From positions 17,471,046 to 17,535,045 of the forward strand of contig NC_063045.1 in the NCBI RefSeq assembly GCF_018812025.1: a stretch of 64,000 bases of DNA, written 5' to 3'. This DNA is from Megalobrama amblycephala. Lineage: Eukaryota > Chordata > Actinopteri > Cypriniformes > Xenocyprididae. The translations under genes were made by a program, and so were the position numbers. Below the pieces are notes generated by a model, which did no database searches, had not been told where the DNA came from, and saw nothing but the letters and a program-made list of their open reading frames with translations. Within the stretch, counting starts at the first letter, position 1; each line of letters opens with the position of its first letter. Positions 35,365-47,665 of this stretch are shown in pieces.

Positions 35365-36280
35365 GAAGTCGTTTTACTTACTAGGACTTATTTTTTTTTG
35401 TTCAGGAACACAGTCAAGTTACTAATCTTTGCAGGCCGCATACATTGTCACAGTGGTTGAATTTAACATGGGCGGCTGACTGCTGGGCACTGGCAGTCCA
35501 ACAGGAGAATGAAAGAGGTGTAAACATCTGTATGCATCTGAAGAAGTGCGAAGTCTGCATCTCTTGATGACACTCATGAATGCTTTATTTACCGCAATGT
35601 GTGTTCACTTTGAGTTTAATGACCACCGATGCAGCATGGTCTCTCTTTCCATCCCCCATAAAGCCGTTTAATGGCGGAGAGGGGAGAGAGATTCCAATAT
35701 GACAGATTTTCTCGTTCATCATTAAATTTAATAAGTCTCGCCGCACTTGCTAGCTATCAAAAGCTACTCTGTGAACGTCCATCGCTTCTAAACCAGAGAG
35801 CCCAGTGTGTTTTGTTTACAAAGACCATGTGTTATTTGCAATAGCTATTCATTGTAATTCTCTTTAGATTCAGTACATTAACAATTTTCCACCGTCAGCA
35901 CTTAGCTTTGGTGAAATTATATGGTCGTGCCAGAAGATACCTGGAAATGAGCACAACGAAACTGATGAGCGGAAGACAGCAGGGAAAGGGAAAGAGAGCG
36001 AAATGATGGTGCTTAAAAGAAAATGAACAATGATAGATCAGCAAATGACAGTGCAAGATGAGAGACGAAGAGAGAGAGAGGAAGAAAATATAATTATAGC
36101 TGCAAGACATTACAGGACAAGCACATCAGTGGAATATTACTTAATGCCTTTTTTAAACATAAAGGCTAGAATTAGAAACATTATCGCTTAAAACTTTTGA
36201 CCAGTAGGTGGTTTTGGCTTTAACTTTACAAATTTTTTGTCAAATTTTAAACTGTCAAACACTTTGACAAATCTACAGAC
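35365..36280. other. No gene or clear repeat
   Basis: Complex, mostly repeat-free sequence (35450-35900) followed by a purine-rich stretch (35940-36090). 36185-36215 'ccagtaggtggttttggct' resembles the repeat segment that recurs at 37037. Confidence 0.35.
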
Positions 36281-36963
36281 TTAAGGTCTGTTCACACCAA
36301 GAACAATAACTATAACGATAATTCTATTTGCGTTCACATCAGCGAACGATAACAGTCTGATTATTCTAAGCTCACGCGCTGTGGTTTCAAAGTGTTTACA
36401 ACATGTTTTTGCTGTTCTTTAACCAGCAGATGTCATCAGCATGACAAAGTTAATATAGTGGAATAAAAATAATGCCTGGTCTTTTTCACTGCAACTTCAA
36501 AAGAAACATATTGTCGAAACTAGCGCTGGATACCTGAGGTAATTTTATGTTACACTGTTTGCTAGCCTGTCATAATGGTCTCATCGTTAATTCGTCTCAC
36601 CATTTATTCCGAAGGTATGACCAATTATTTTTCTTAAAGTATCCTTGAAAAGGGTGTTTGAATTGTCAATAGTTGTGACTTTTTCTGGACCTTTGCAATT
36701 AACTTCTCCACAATGACGTCTGCCATTTTAAATGTGTGAGCCCTTAAATTAGAATGAATTCTGATTGGCTGTCAGTGTTTTATTGCTCAACAGCTGGAAA
36801 AAAAATCATTCTGAAAGTGATCCCAACAAAATCGTTACTTCATATCGTTATCGTTATAGCTGTGGTGTGGACAGTGCTATTGTTTTATATTTAGAATGAT
36901 TTTTAGAACTATTTCTTTATCATTATCTTTATAGTTCTTATTCTTGGTGTGAACGGGCCTTTA
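36281..36963. mobile_element. TIR element, ends 'ttaaggtctgttcacaccaa'
   Basis: The left end 'aaggtctgttcacaccaagaa' region is inverted at the right end ('ttcttggtgtgaacgggcct'). Sub-terminal 'aactataacgataat' motifs match 'atcgttatcgttatagct' near 36846. It is non-coding and about 680 bp long. TTAA precedes the left end but TTAC follows the right, so the target duplication is imperfect or eroded. Confidence 0.65.
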
Positions 36964-37029
36964 CAGTAGTGAGGACTAATGAAAAATGGTGTAAACATAT
37001 CAAACAAAAACATTTTACCAAAGTTAAGA

Positions 37030-37260
37030 TTTTTTTGCCATTTTAATTTCTCAGTAGGTGGCGCTATTGCCAAACTGCTCCTTTATGCTCAGGGCATCAT
37101 GGAAATTAGATTGTTTCATGTCAGTATGTTGAATCATTGTAAAGATATAGCCTCACTTCCTAATCATCATAATCAAATCTGTTCACACATTACACGCGAA
37201 TGGTTTGAATTTATTGATAAGCTTTTATTACACCGCCATGTTCTTAAAATTATCTGACCC
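37030..37260. repeat. Dispersed repeat fragment
   Basis: Contains 'cagtaggtggcgctattgcc', a string I associate with dispersed cyprinid repeats, and continues with moderately complex sequence. A related start at 36187 lies before the TIR element, suggesting that element inserted into this older repeat. Class unknown. Confidence 0.35.
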
Positions 37261-38309
37261 AAATTTTGTGAAGATCTGATGACGAGTTCAAAAAAGTATA
37301 TTTTCTGTCTAAGATGTACAATCCAAACCTAAACCTAAATCCAAATGCCTTACCCAACGGCTAAAGCTAACCATGAATGTAACAGGGAAAAAAAAAACTG
37401 ATTCAACTCGTACAACATTGTGCGATTTTGCCAGTGTGTTGGCAGTGTGTTGGTGCTCTAGATTCAGCATGACCTACGGAATAAAAAAAGGACAAGAATT
37501 CTATTTCTATGCCATTCGCTGGATAAGTTACATGCTTAAACATACATAACCATTTGCACACTAGATGGCGCTAGAGAGTTAGAACTGCAGACCCCTAAAT
37601 TGGTACTAGCAATAATAAGACCCAAATGAATCAGTAAGCCAAATTTCATATTTTTAGCAAGAGGCTTCCACAGACTCCCAGCCAGATATGGAAGTCATGT
37701 GACAGCCATGGTGAGGACGGATACGCAACACAAACCCTGAGAGAATGAAATAAGCAAGTGTTTTCCCTCGGGAGGGTAATTAAGTTTGCAGAATGTTGAC
37801 TCTTAACAGCCCGTAGCAAAGGAAAAATAACGAAAACTGTTCCCTAAGCAACACAAGGTCTTTTTGCATTCCCACTGCTTTAGTAAAGCTAATGCTAATA
37901 TTTATATTAATACTAGTACATCTACTTTGAAAAAATGAATTATAAACATTTATTTAATACTGTGTTAGAAGAAGATAAATCAAATCTGGGCCCTAGGAAC
38001 AATCTGTGCCGTAGGAACAATCTGAAAAGGCATGAAGGGGAACGGGCACCAGTGGCAGTCCTGGCTCACAACTCTATACGAGATTAAACATTGCTAAAGG
38101 GGGAAAATATATAAAAGAAAATTACTTAACCTTAGTTAACTTAGTTAACCTTAAAGTTAGCAAACCTAGTTATAATGGTTGCTTCACTCCTGAATCAAAC
38201 AGAGAAAAATAATTCTATTTAAGCCATAAAAAAAAAAATGGTAGTAAAATCGTAATAAAAGATTTTAAAGACGTACTTTGTAAAATATTGCAGTTCTGCG
38301 ATTTGGAAA
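37261..38309. other. Nothing recognised
   Basis: AT-rich sequence with short A-runs and no open frame or repeat terminus that I can support. Confidence 0.4.
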
Positions 38310-38819
38310 ACTGTTTGTCAGATATTTAGATGTGTGAATCTCCACAGAGAGCTTTAAATCCAGGTGGAACACTAAAATGAATTCAGGTAGCCAGAACAGC
38401 TGCAGTCTGCGTGACAATGGTGGGTCTTTTATTACTTTTTAGTATAGTTTTTACCCAGCAGGCTAGTGTGAACATAGGATGATTCTTTTCAAAAAGCTTA
38501 TTTTGAAAAGTCATTTGAAGCTCCAACAGCTTGAAAGTCACAGAATAAGTTACAGACTGTTCTGGTAGAGAGTAGAGTGAGTTATAAATAGGCCAATGAT
38601 ATACAAGATTTCTTTTTTGAATAATCAATCAGCATATCTCTAATTAATTCAGTTGTATTTTTTTACTCATATTTCATTCATATTTTATAATGATAAAAAT
38701 TTAATTATAGAATTTTCTATAATTAAATAATTATAGAAAAAATATTAATGAACATATTTATAGAAAAAAAGACATTTATAGTTTGATTTCATCTTATTAA
38801 TGTTTGCTTGACAAATCAA

Positions 38820-40627
38820 ACTAGCAAATTATTATGCTAACAACATGCAAGCAATGTGCTACATCATGCTACTAAAAGGTTAAAACAGGCTAGAAACATC
38901 TTAACAATATGGTAAATCATGTTATAAACATGCTAGCAATGTGTTAAGACATGCTAACAATATGTTAAAACAAGTTAGAAACAGGCTAGCAATGTGCTAC
39001 ATCATGTTAGTGACATGTTAAAACAGGCTAGAAACATGTTAACAATATGATAAATCATGTTATATACATGCTAGCAGTGCACTAAGACATGCTAACAATG
39101 TGTTAAAACAAGTTAGAAACAGGCTAGCAGTGTGTTACATAATGCTAGTAACAAATAGAAACATATTAACAATATGATAAATCATGTTATAAACATGCTA
39201 GCAATGTGTTAAGACATGCTAACAATATGTTAAAACAAGTTAGAAACAGGCTAGCAATGTGCTACATCATGTTAGTAACGTTAAAATAGGCTAGAAACAT
39301 TAACAATTTGATAAATCATGTTAAGACATGCTAACAATATGTTAAAACAATATGATAAAAGTTATAAACATTAGAAACAGCTAACAATATGCTAACAGTG
39401 TGCTACATCATGCTAGTAACATGTTAAAATAGAAACATCTTAACAATATGTTAAAACAATAAATCATGTTATAAACATAAAACAGGCTAGAAACAGTTAA
39501 CAATGATAAATCATGTTAAGACATGCTAACAATGCTAACAATGTTAAAACAAGTTAGAAACAGGCTAGCAATGTGCTACATCATGTTAGTAACATGTTAA
39601 AACAGGCTAGAAACATGTTAACAATATGATAAATCATGTTATATACATGCTAGCAGTGCACTAAGACATGCTAACAATGTGTTAAAACAAGTTAGAAACA
39701 GGCTAGCAGTGTGTTACATAATGCTGTAACAAATAGAAACATATTAACAATATGATAAATCATGTTATAAACATGCTAGCAATGTGTTAAGACATGCTAA
39801 CAATATGTTAAAGCAAGTTAGAAACAGGCTAGCAATGTGCTACATCATGTTAGTAACATGTTAAAACAGGCTAGAAACATGTTAACAATTTGATAAATCA
39901 TGTTAGAAACATGCTGCAATGTGTTAAATGCTAACATGTGTTAAAACAAGTTAGAAACAGGCTACATGTGCTACATCATGTTAGTAACATGTTAAAACAG
40001 GCTGAAACATGTTAACAATATTAATGCTACATGCTAACACATGCTAACAATGTGTTAAAACAAGTTAGAAACAGGCTAGCAATGTGCTACATCATGTTAG
40101 TAACGTTAAAATAGGCTAGAAACATTAACAATTTGATAAATCATGTTAGAAACATGCTAGCAATGTGTTAAGACATGCTAACAATATGTTAAAACAAGTT
40201 AGAAACAGGCTAACAGTGTGCTACATCATGCTAGTAACAAATAGAAACATCTTAACAATATGATAAATCATGTTATAAACATGCTAGCAATGTGTTAAGA
40301 CATGCTAACAATATGTTAAAACAAGTTAGAAACAGGCTAGCAATGTGCTACATCATGTTAGTAACATGTTAAAACAGGCTAGAAACATGTTAACAATATG
40401 ATAAATCATGTTATATACATGCTAGCAGTGCACTAAGACATGCTAACAATGTGTTAAAACAAGCTAGAAACAGGCTAGCAGTGTGCTACATCATGCTAGT
40501 AACAAATAGAAACATATTAACAATATGATAAATCATGTTATAAACATGCTAGCAATGTGTTAAGACATGCTAACAATATGTTAAACCAAGTTAGAAACAG
40601 GCTAGCAGTGTGCTACATCATGCTAGT
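38820..40627. repeat. Hierarchical minisatellite, main block
   Basis: Three levels are visible. Short words such as 'atgctaacaatatgtta' and 'aacaggctagcaatgtg' recur roughly every 20-25 bases. They build units of about 127-138 bp ('caggctagc' at 38982, 39120, 39247). Pairs of variant units form a higher-order repeat near 265 bp, with 'tatatacatgctagcagtgc' alternating with 'tataaacatgctagcaatgt', recurring for example at 38990-39250, 39590-39850 and 40370-40620. Irregular shortened units occupy 39290-39540 and 39900-40060. Confidence 0.85.
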
Positions 40628-41820
40628 CAGTGATGCGCGGGTCAATGTATAAACAACCTCGCACCCGACCGACGTTTTCAACTAACCCGCCCGCAACTCA
40701 GACCGCAAAAAAAAAAGGAAAATATTGTACCCGACCCCGCTTCCTGACCCGCATTTTTTTAAAAGTAGTAAATGCTCATTGTAGCGTCATTGGGCCATAG
40801 ACGCCCCCTCCCATACGCCCCCCATCAGCCTCCCTGGCCAATAATATCCATTAATCCAGCCTGTGGAGGAGAGAAATGTTTCAGGACCTGGCGTGGTGCG
40901 CTCAGAGGTGCAGCGGTGAGAGCAGGCAGTTCTTGAGGCGGCCCATCATTTTCCATTTCAGCTGTCTAGATGCATATTATTGATGAATGCGATGTTTATG
41001 TTTCGACCCTGCTTGAAGAATTAATCAGCAGGTCAACTGAGAGAAGGCCCTCTTTTGGAAAAGTGTGAAAGCCCTTAGGAGCGCAAACTGTTCTTTTTCT
41101 GAATGTTGTATGATATAGCCTAGTTTTATGTAATAAAGGCTTGATTTATTCATTTATTTCGTTTCATTTTCTTAACAATTAAGATGCTGCATGTGTTTAT
41201 CCAGTCTAATCGAAGTGTGCGTCTCTCCCCCGACTTTCCCAACAAAAATCCCGCCCCCTCTCAGAAAATACATAAAACTGACATTACTGAGCTATATGCG
41301 TTTAAAAGTAGCCTATTAAAATGGTACAATGGCATTGCTCAGTTCAACGTGTTGGGAAATCGGGCATTTTGTCCCGCGTCAGCATTTATTCAAAAGTTAA
41401 TAACGCTCAACATTCAAATGGTAAATAAGGATTTCCCACTTGTATTAGCAGGCTTAGGCTATTTCGCCACGTGAATGCCCAATTGAAGCTCTCACAAACA
41501 CAAAATGCAGTGATATAATATGTTAATTAAGTAGCCTATTTATTAACGCATTTTAGACGAACAAAAACAGGTAGGCTAAGCCAAAGACTGAGGCTACAAT
41601 ATCCATAAATAAATGTTCACAAATACCCATGAAAGTAAAACTGAAACCTTTAGTAAGTAAAACTGAAAATTACAAAGGTTTAATTGGCATCTTTATTTCA
41701 AACGACCCGACCGACCGCGACCCGAATATCATTAAAAATATTTTTGGATGACTCGTAACCGCGGGTGACCGCGGGTGACCGCAGGCACCCGCTCATTTTG
41801 GATCAACCCGCGCATCATTG
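40628..41820. mobile_element. hAT-like non-autonomous element, 1,193 bp
   Basis: The ends 'cagtgatgcgcgggtca' and the complement of 'acccgcgcatcattg' are flanked by a perfect 8-bp duplication, 'atgctagt' (40620-40627, 41821-41828). The target is the tandem array itself, so the insertion postdates array formation. Sub-terminal regions are rich in 'acccgacc' and 'gcgggtgacc' repeats. No transposase is visible; the 96-codon frame at 41184-41474 has no recognisable motif. Confidence 0.9.
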
Positions 41821-42045
41821 ATGCTAGTAACAAATAGAAACAAATTAACAATATGATAAATCATGCTAGCAATGTGTTAAGACATGCTAACAATATGTTA
41901 AAACTAGTTAGAAACAGGCTAGCAGTGTGCTACATCATGCTAGTAACAAATAGAAACATATTAACAATATGATAAATCATGTTAGAAACATGCAGGCATT
42001 TTGTTAAAACATGCTAGCAAAGTGCTATCCCAAGAACATGCCAGC
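41821..42045. repeat. Hierarchical minisatellite, distal block
   Basis: Continuation of the same array beyond the hAT insertion, ending where 'caaagtgctatcccaagaac' departs from the unit. Confidence 0.8.
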
Positions 42046-42676
42046 ATCTCCCAGCAACAATGCCTAGCAACAACCAAACAACTTTTTTTTTAAAGGTCTA
42101 ATGATTTTAGTGTGGTTTCTTAACAGTCTGATGAGGTCTAATGGTCAGAAGTTTAGTTCAGTCAAATGGTCTGACTGAGTTTGTATTGGTCTGTCTGACT
42201 TCTCTGAGTAAAACCTAACTTCAAGCTTTTGAGTTATTTTTATTTTTTGTATAAACATGAATTATTATAAATTAATTACATAAAAATAGTTTAATTACAT
42301 CATTATGAAATATTAATGAAATGAGTAAAAAACAAAACAAACAAACAAACAATTTAATTAACTAGAGATATGCTGATTGATTAATCACAACAAATCTTGT
42401 ATATCAGTGGCCTATTTATAACTCACTCCACTGGTGTCTCTCTACCAGAACAGTCTGTAATTTATTTGGTGACTTTTAAATGACTTTTCAAAATCAAAAT
42501 AATATTTTTGAAAAGAATTATCCTGTGTTCACACTAGCCTGCTGGGTAAAACTATACTAAAAAGTAATAAAAGACCCACCACTGTGCAGCTGTTCTGGCT
42601 ACCTGAATTCATTTTAGTGTTCTACCTGGATTTTAAAGCTCTCTATGGCGATTCATACATCTGGATATCTGACAAA

Positions 42677-43535
42677 CATAACTTAAAAGCATCAAAGTTT
42701 GTCACCAAACTTTACTCAACTAGTTATCTGTCTATATTTCACTCAATGCGGCTTGATATTTTAGGCTTTAAGTCAAGACATGTAAACGGTTCCCTTCATC
42801 GTTTAAAATTCTACAAACACCTAATTGTCTTGCACTGCATGGACATCATTACTACTTCATTTACCACAGTATAGAAACAGAAATAGATATAGAGATAAAA
42901 TGAATGAGGGAATGAAAGAAAGACAGTGTGGATAGAGCGAGCGTACTGCAATATTGAAGAAAACGGTTGAAAAAATGTCACGTACAGTTCTGGCCGTTTA
43001 GGTGACTAATGTTAGCGATTACAGCACAAGTGATAAATGACTCTGATTAACCTGCAGTCAACGTAAACGCACAGCTGTGTGTCTCTCTCTCTCTCAGGTA
43101 TTTGATTGCTGTGGTTGTTTGCTGTGCAGAGACCTGGTTATATGGGGCTTCTCAAGGGACTGCAGTAATTAAATTCTTACCTGTGGAGTCATTGCATGGT
43201 AGAACAGAGCCACAGAAGAGCTTAGATGTCGCTGTTCATGACTTTGTAGTCCAACGAGTCTATTAAAGCGCTTCCTGTGCTTTTAGATGCTTCCTATAAA
43301 GAAACAAGAGATATCTTGTGTAAGTCAGATACTCTTTTTATTTAGTTCTATAAGTCTGTACAGTTTTAAATTAGTCTATATACAGTTTCACCAAAGCATA
43401 ATTTCAGTCACCATTTTAAATTACATTTTGAAGCTTCATTTTTAAGTTATACAAGATTCAACTAGACAAAGTTTAAAAAAAAAAAAAAAAAAAAGTTGAA
43501 ATGACTTAACAGACAATTTGATTATAGTATAAAAT
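42677..43535. other. No gene recognised
   Basis: A short (CT)n run at 43080-43097 and a 20-base A-run near 43475 are the only notable features. Confidence 0.4.
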
Positions 43536-43539
43536 TTAA

Positions 43540-44300
43540 AGGGTTATTTCACTTTCAAATGAAAATTACCCAAAGCTTTACTTACCCTCAAGCCATCCTA
43601 GGTGTAACTTTCTTCTTTCTGAAGAACACAATAGGAGATAATAAATATCCTGATGCATCCAAGCTTTATAATGGCAGTGAGCGATACCAATGAGTATGAG
43701 CTGAAGAAAGTGCTTCCATCCAAATCCATCCATAATAGACATACTCCACACAGCTCCAGGGGGTTAATAAAGGACTTCTGAAGCGATGCGCTGTGTAAAA
43801 AAACAAACCAATATTTAACAAGTTATTGTTACAGAGCCCCATGTTTGTCTTCCCCTGTGACCTAGTTTCCCTGTTCTGTTGATTAGTTAATTTGATCCAC
43901 CTGTGTCTTGTTAATCATCCCATCACCTTGTTTAGCTCCCTTTGTTAGTCATCTGTATTTATACCCTGTGTTCCCATTCACTCCTTGTCCGTTCTCGTTG
44001 TTGTCTACATGTGTGTATGCTGTTGTAACCCTGTTTGGAAACTCCTGTGTCTAAGTAAAGTATTGTTAATCGTCATCTTCGTCTTCATCGTTCTTGCTAC
44101 CACAGCCACACGTAACAGTTATGAAGTAAAATATCTAAGATATGAAGTAAAATATCTAAGGTGCCAGACCGCCTTCCGTATTTAACTGACAAAGAAAGTG
44201 TAAACTGGCGTCGCGTCAGTTAAGCTTTCTTCGTAAGTTGAATAAGGAAGGCGGTCTGACGGAAGCTAGATATTTTACTTCATAACCTGTTAAATATGGA
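43540..44300. mobile_element. TTAA-type element carrying a solo LTR
   Basis: TTAA (43536-43539) is followed by a diverged terminus 'agggttatttcactttcaaa' and the familiar 'taccctcaagccatccta' and 'ctgaagaacacaata' blocks. The internal hairpin 'tgaagtaaaatatctaa...ccagaccgccttccgtatt' pairs with 'aataaggaaggcggtctgac...tagatattttacttcat' (44121-44285). The 3' terminus is not evident. A solo LTR occupies 43827-44117. Confidence 0.65.
43827..44117 (+). mobile_element. Solo LTR, 291 bp
   Basis: Begins 'tgttacagagccccatg', ends 'cacacgtaaca' (TG...CA, TGTTAC/GTAACA), and is flanked by a perfect 5-bp duplication, 'gttat' (43822-43826, 44118-44122). A TATA-like 'gtatttatacc' lies near 43955 and 'aagtaaag' near 44055. 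Size, ends and duplication fit a Gypsy-group LTR left after recombination between two LTRs. No internal coding region remains. Confidence 0.8.
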
Positions 44301-45083
44301 TTTTTTAAAAAAAAATTTTTACACAAATGCATCATGTCACAAATGCACTCATATCACATATTACTAACGCACCTTTTAAATAATAAAACAAATATTGCGC
44401 TATAGACCAGGTTTTTGTTGGTCAATGGTGCAGTCTATTACAGTTGCCTCAAAATAGCAACGCAGAAACAATGTGCCTGAACACACCTTGTTTTCAGACT
44501 AGCATGCCCACGGACGCAATGCATTTGCTATTTAAACAACATGGCACAGGACGTGAAAATAATAACAGGCTGAAACTAGCAAAAAACACCTGCATCGCGT
44601 CTGGTCCTCTAAGTTGTTGTCTAAGTTTTTTGTCAATTTATTTTAAATGACTTTTGCTACATTGTTATTTTTATTTATTTTTTTGTAAATAGATAATTAA
44701 AATGAAATCAAAGGCTATATTTATGATAAAATCAATAATTAAACTTCTTACAATAGCGCAATAACTACAATATACTTTCAGTTAAATTGTGTTAGAAATT
44801 ATGTTTTTTAAAATGACATTTCTGAATAAAACACTTATATTGCTTAAAAGATTTTTACCTTAATGTCCTATTTCAGTTTTTATGATTTTGGGAGTATAAC
44901 ATATGAATTACCATAACCTTTTCATTTTAAAACTATACCCAATTAAAAAAAAAAACTTTTACACACTGAAAAAAACATGGTATAAGATTTTCTTTGAAAA
45001 AAATTTCACTCAGACATTGTTAGTAAATTTATTAAATATTAACAAAGAAATGGAAAGTAACACAATTAATTAAATGTGTAATA
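44301..45083. other. Nothing recognised
   Basis: AT-rich, no open frame or repeat terminus seen. Confidence 0.4.
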
Positions 45084-45927
45084 TACGGAAGAGGATTAGG
45101 GCCAAGCAATAATAAAAAAATAAAACCATCTCGAGATTAAAGTTGTTAAATTTCGAGAAAAAAGTCGAAATAAAATGTTGAGAATAAACTCATTAAATTA
45201 CGAGAAAAAACTTGTTAAATTTCGAGAAAAAAGTCGAAATAAAATGTTGAGAATAAACTCATTAGATTACGAGAAAAAACTTGTTAAATTCGAGAAAAAA
45301 GTCGAGATAAAATGTTGAGAAAAAAGTCGAGATAAAATGTTGAGAATAAAGTCGTTAAATTACAAGAAAAAAGTCGTTAACTTACGTAAACAAATTCGTT
45401 AAATTATGAGAAAAATGTCCTTAAATTTTGAGAAAAAAGTCGAGATAAAATGTTGAGAATAAACTCATTAAATTACGAGAAAAAACTCATAAAATTTCGA
45501 GAAAAAAGTCGAGATAAAATGTTGAGAATAAAGTCCTTAAATTACAAGAAAAAAGTCGTTAAATTACGAGAACAAATCCGTTAAATTATGAGAACAAATT
45601 CGTAATTTAACGAATTTGTTCTCGTAATTTAATGACTTTTTTCTCATAATTTAATGACTTTATTCTCAACATTTTATCTCGACTTTTTTCTCGAAATTTA
45701 GCGAGTTTTTTTCTCGTAATTTAACGAGTTTATTCTCAACATTTTATCTCGACTTTTTTCTCAAAATTTAACGAGTTTTTTTTCTCGTAATTTAACGAGT
45801 TTATTTTCAACATTTTATCTCGACTTTTTTCTCGAAATTTAACACGTTTTTTCTCGAAATTTAACAACTTTAATCTCGAGATGGTTTTAATTTTTTTATT
45901 ATTGCTTGGTCCTAATCCTCTTCCGTA
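45084..45927. mobile_element. Large foldback element of short tandem units
   Basis: Same family as 19101-19572: ends 'tacggaagaggattagggcc' and the complement, and opposed arrays of units such as 'gttaaatttcgagaaaaaag', 'tcgagataaaatgttgagaa' and 'taaactcattaaattacgag' meeting near 45600. This copy is 844 bp against 472 bp, the difference lying in unit number. The flank 'gtaata/gtaatg' (45078-45083, 45928-45933) supports a 5-6 bp target duplication. A minus-strand frame at 45736-45996 only reads through the array. Confidence 0.85.
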
Positions 45928-45939
45928 GTAATGTTGGTC

Positions 45940-47269
45940 ACTTGGACCTGAAAAAAACAACAACAAAAAACAAACAAACAAACAAAAAAACAACAACGCA
46001 GTGATGTTTCCATTTTAAACTGCAAAAAGCACACACTGTGATAAGGTTAAAATAAAAATAATGTCTGTTTTCCTCTTGACCTCAGTTCTGACCCTACTTC
46101 TCTATAGGCTATTTTAAGTTTGAGCTCTTACTGTGTTTGGAATGACGAGATGTTTCTTTCACTACCATCACAAATCCCTTAGGGTCTTACTAAATAATAC
46201 CTATACAAATATCAAACACTGTCCATCAACGCTTTTTTAAGAAGATCTAATTTTAGTCGTGACACCAAACTGCCACTGGATTTTGCGATTCAACTGAACT
46301 TATAAGAGGCTTCAGCGTTATCGTTCTCTCTGCTCCTTTATCTCTGGATCCGTCCATTTGTGATGGGCAGCCAAGCAGCAAATTGTCTGTCAACCAACAA
46401 GTTACTTTAAGAGGGTGAAGAGCAACTTCAAAAGATGCTGCAAAAAAAAGACAGACGGTAGAGAGGGAAACAGACACAAAGATGTGTAATTAAAGTCTGC
46501 TCTCAGACCGCTTTGATTGGATGAAGGCAATATAAAGGACACACACTAGACGGGTCTGGAGGGACGACACTACACACACACACACACACACAAACGCTAA
46601 ATTTAGTGAGGACACAGCTCAAATCAAAAACCTGTGGAAGCTTGTTTCTGCCATGGAATTAAAAAATTAAAAAAGTAATTGTGACTTTTTCATCTCACAA
46701 TTCTGACTTTTTATTCTTGCAATTCTAAGTTTACAGCTTTTAGAGCTCAAACGGTATTTTGTTTGTTCCTCCAGGTGCCCTGGTTTGGTCTTCTCAAATA
46801 AAACTTATTTTTAAACAATTTGAATCAAATCTGTTTTGCTATAAACACTGCAAACAACATTCCAGAGTTTGTAAATGACAGATTGATTTTATATTATTGA
46901 ACAGTGTGAATTAAAACACAAACTCACAGTAGTGTGTCAAACAATCTTTAAAGGCAATTGTGTTTTTCCATGCAACAGCCTTGAGGAAATTACAGTGTGA
47001 TTGTGTGTGCATCATGTTTTGCATAGGTGTGAATGTCAGTGCTTTCAGGAATGAGGAAAAATCAATGGAGATTTCATCTGAAATGAAACACAGCATCATG
47101 GGAACATTGTACTACCTCTGTACTTGATGAGCCATATTCACTGTTCAGTAAATATAACTTAAACACAAATCAGTCAAAAATATGGATGAGAGAGAGAGAG
47201 AGAGGTATCCATATCAACCTATTATACTCAGCAACATTAGCCGTGCTTCACGCACAGACATGTCAGAGT
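45940..47269. other. No gene; small repeat fragment
   Basis: 46630-46745 is a truncated copy of the repeat at 19960-20291, sharing 'ggaagcttgtttctgcca' and 'tctcacaattctgacttttt'. 46572-46593 is a CA run and 47187-47203 a GA run. The rest is unassigned. Confidence 0.45.
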
Positions 47270-47573
47270 ATAAAAACAATTAATTCAGCAGCACACACAC
47301 ACATTTGTTTTTGTGAATTGTGGGGACATTCCATAGACGTAATGGTTTTTATACTGTACAAACCATATTTTCTAATCACCCTACACCAACCCTACACCTA
47401 AACCTACCCATCACAGGAAACTGTGCACATTTTTACTTCCTCAAAAAAACTCATTCAGTATGATTTATAAGCTTTTTTTATGGGGACATGGGGTAATGTC
47501 CTCATAAGTAACCCTCTCCTTGTAATACCTATGTCATGTCATTATACAAATTTGTGACCTGATGTGTCACAAA
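47270..47573. repeat. Dispersed repeat linked to CA array
   Basis: Contains 'gaattgtggggacattccat', 'caaccctacacctaaaccta', 'atggggacatggggtaatgt' and 'tgtcacaaaaacacac'. I recognise this block as a dispersed cyprinid sequence that typically adjoins CA microsatellites. Its mobilisation mechanism is not evident. Confidence 0.6.
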
Positions 47574-47576
47574 AAC

Positions 47577-47663
<87 letters not shown>
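47574..47663. repeat. (CA)n microsatellite, about 90 bp
   Basis: The longest CA run of the window, interrupted once by 'gc' near 47581. Confidence 0.95.

Positions 47664-47665
<2 letters not shown>

Larger units (their letters stand above)
38310..42676. mobile_element. Inverted-arm element enclosing a tandem array
   Basis: A left arm at 38310-38710 and a right arm at 42285-42676 are inverted copies. Shared blocks include 'gagagctttaaa', 'cactaaaatgaattcaggta', 'gccagaacagctgca', 'actttttagtatagttt', 'cagactgttctggtagaga' and 'caatcagcatatctct'. Between them lies a large AT-rich tandem array. The arms have diverged by substitutions and small indels, so the structure is old. I see no transposase and no clear target duplication. 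It may be a foldback-type transposon whose core amplified, or an inverted duplication around a satellite. Confidence 0.75.

Noticed and set aside
41184..41474. 96-codon frame inside the hAT-like element, considered as transposase remnant
   Set aside because: It has no BED finger, RNase H-like or hAT dimerisation motif.
38820..42045. Regularly spaced repeats resembling a CRISPR array
   Set aside because: Units are contiguous variants without unique spacers, the genome is eukaryotic, and there are no cas genes.
45736..45996. 86-codon Lys-rich frame
   Set aside because: It reads through the foldback array and into flanking sequence.
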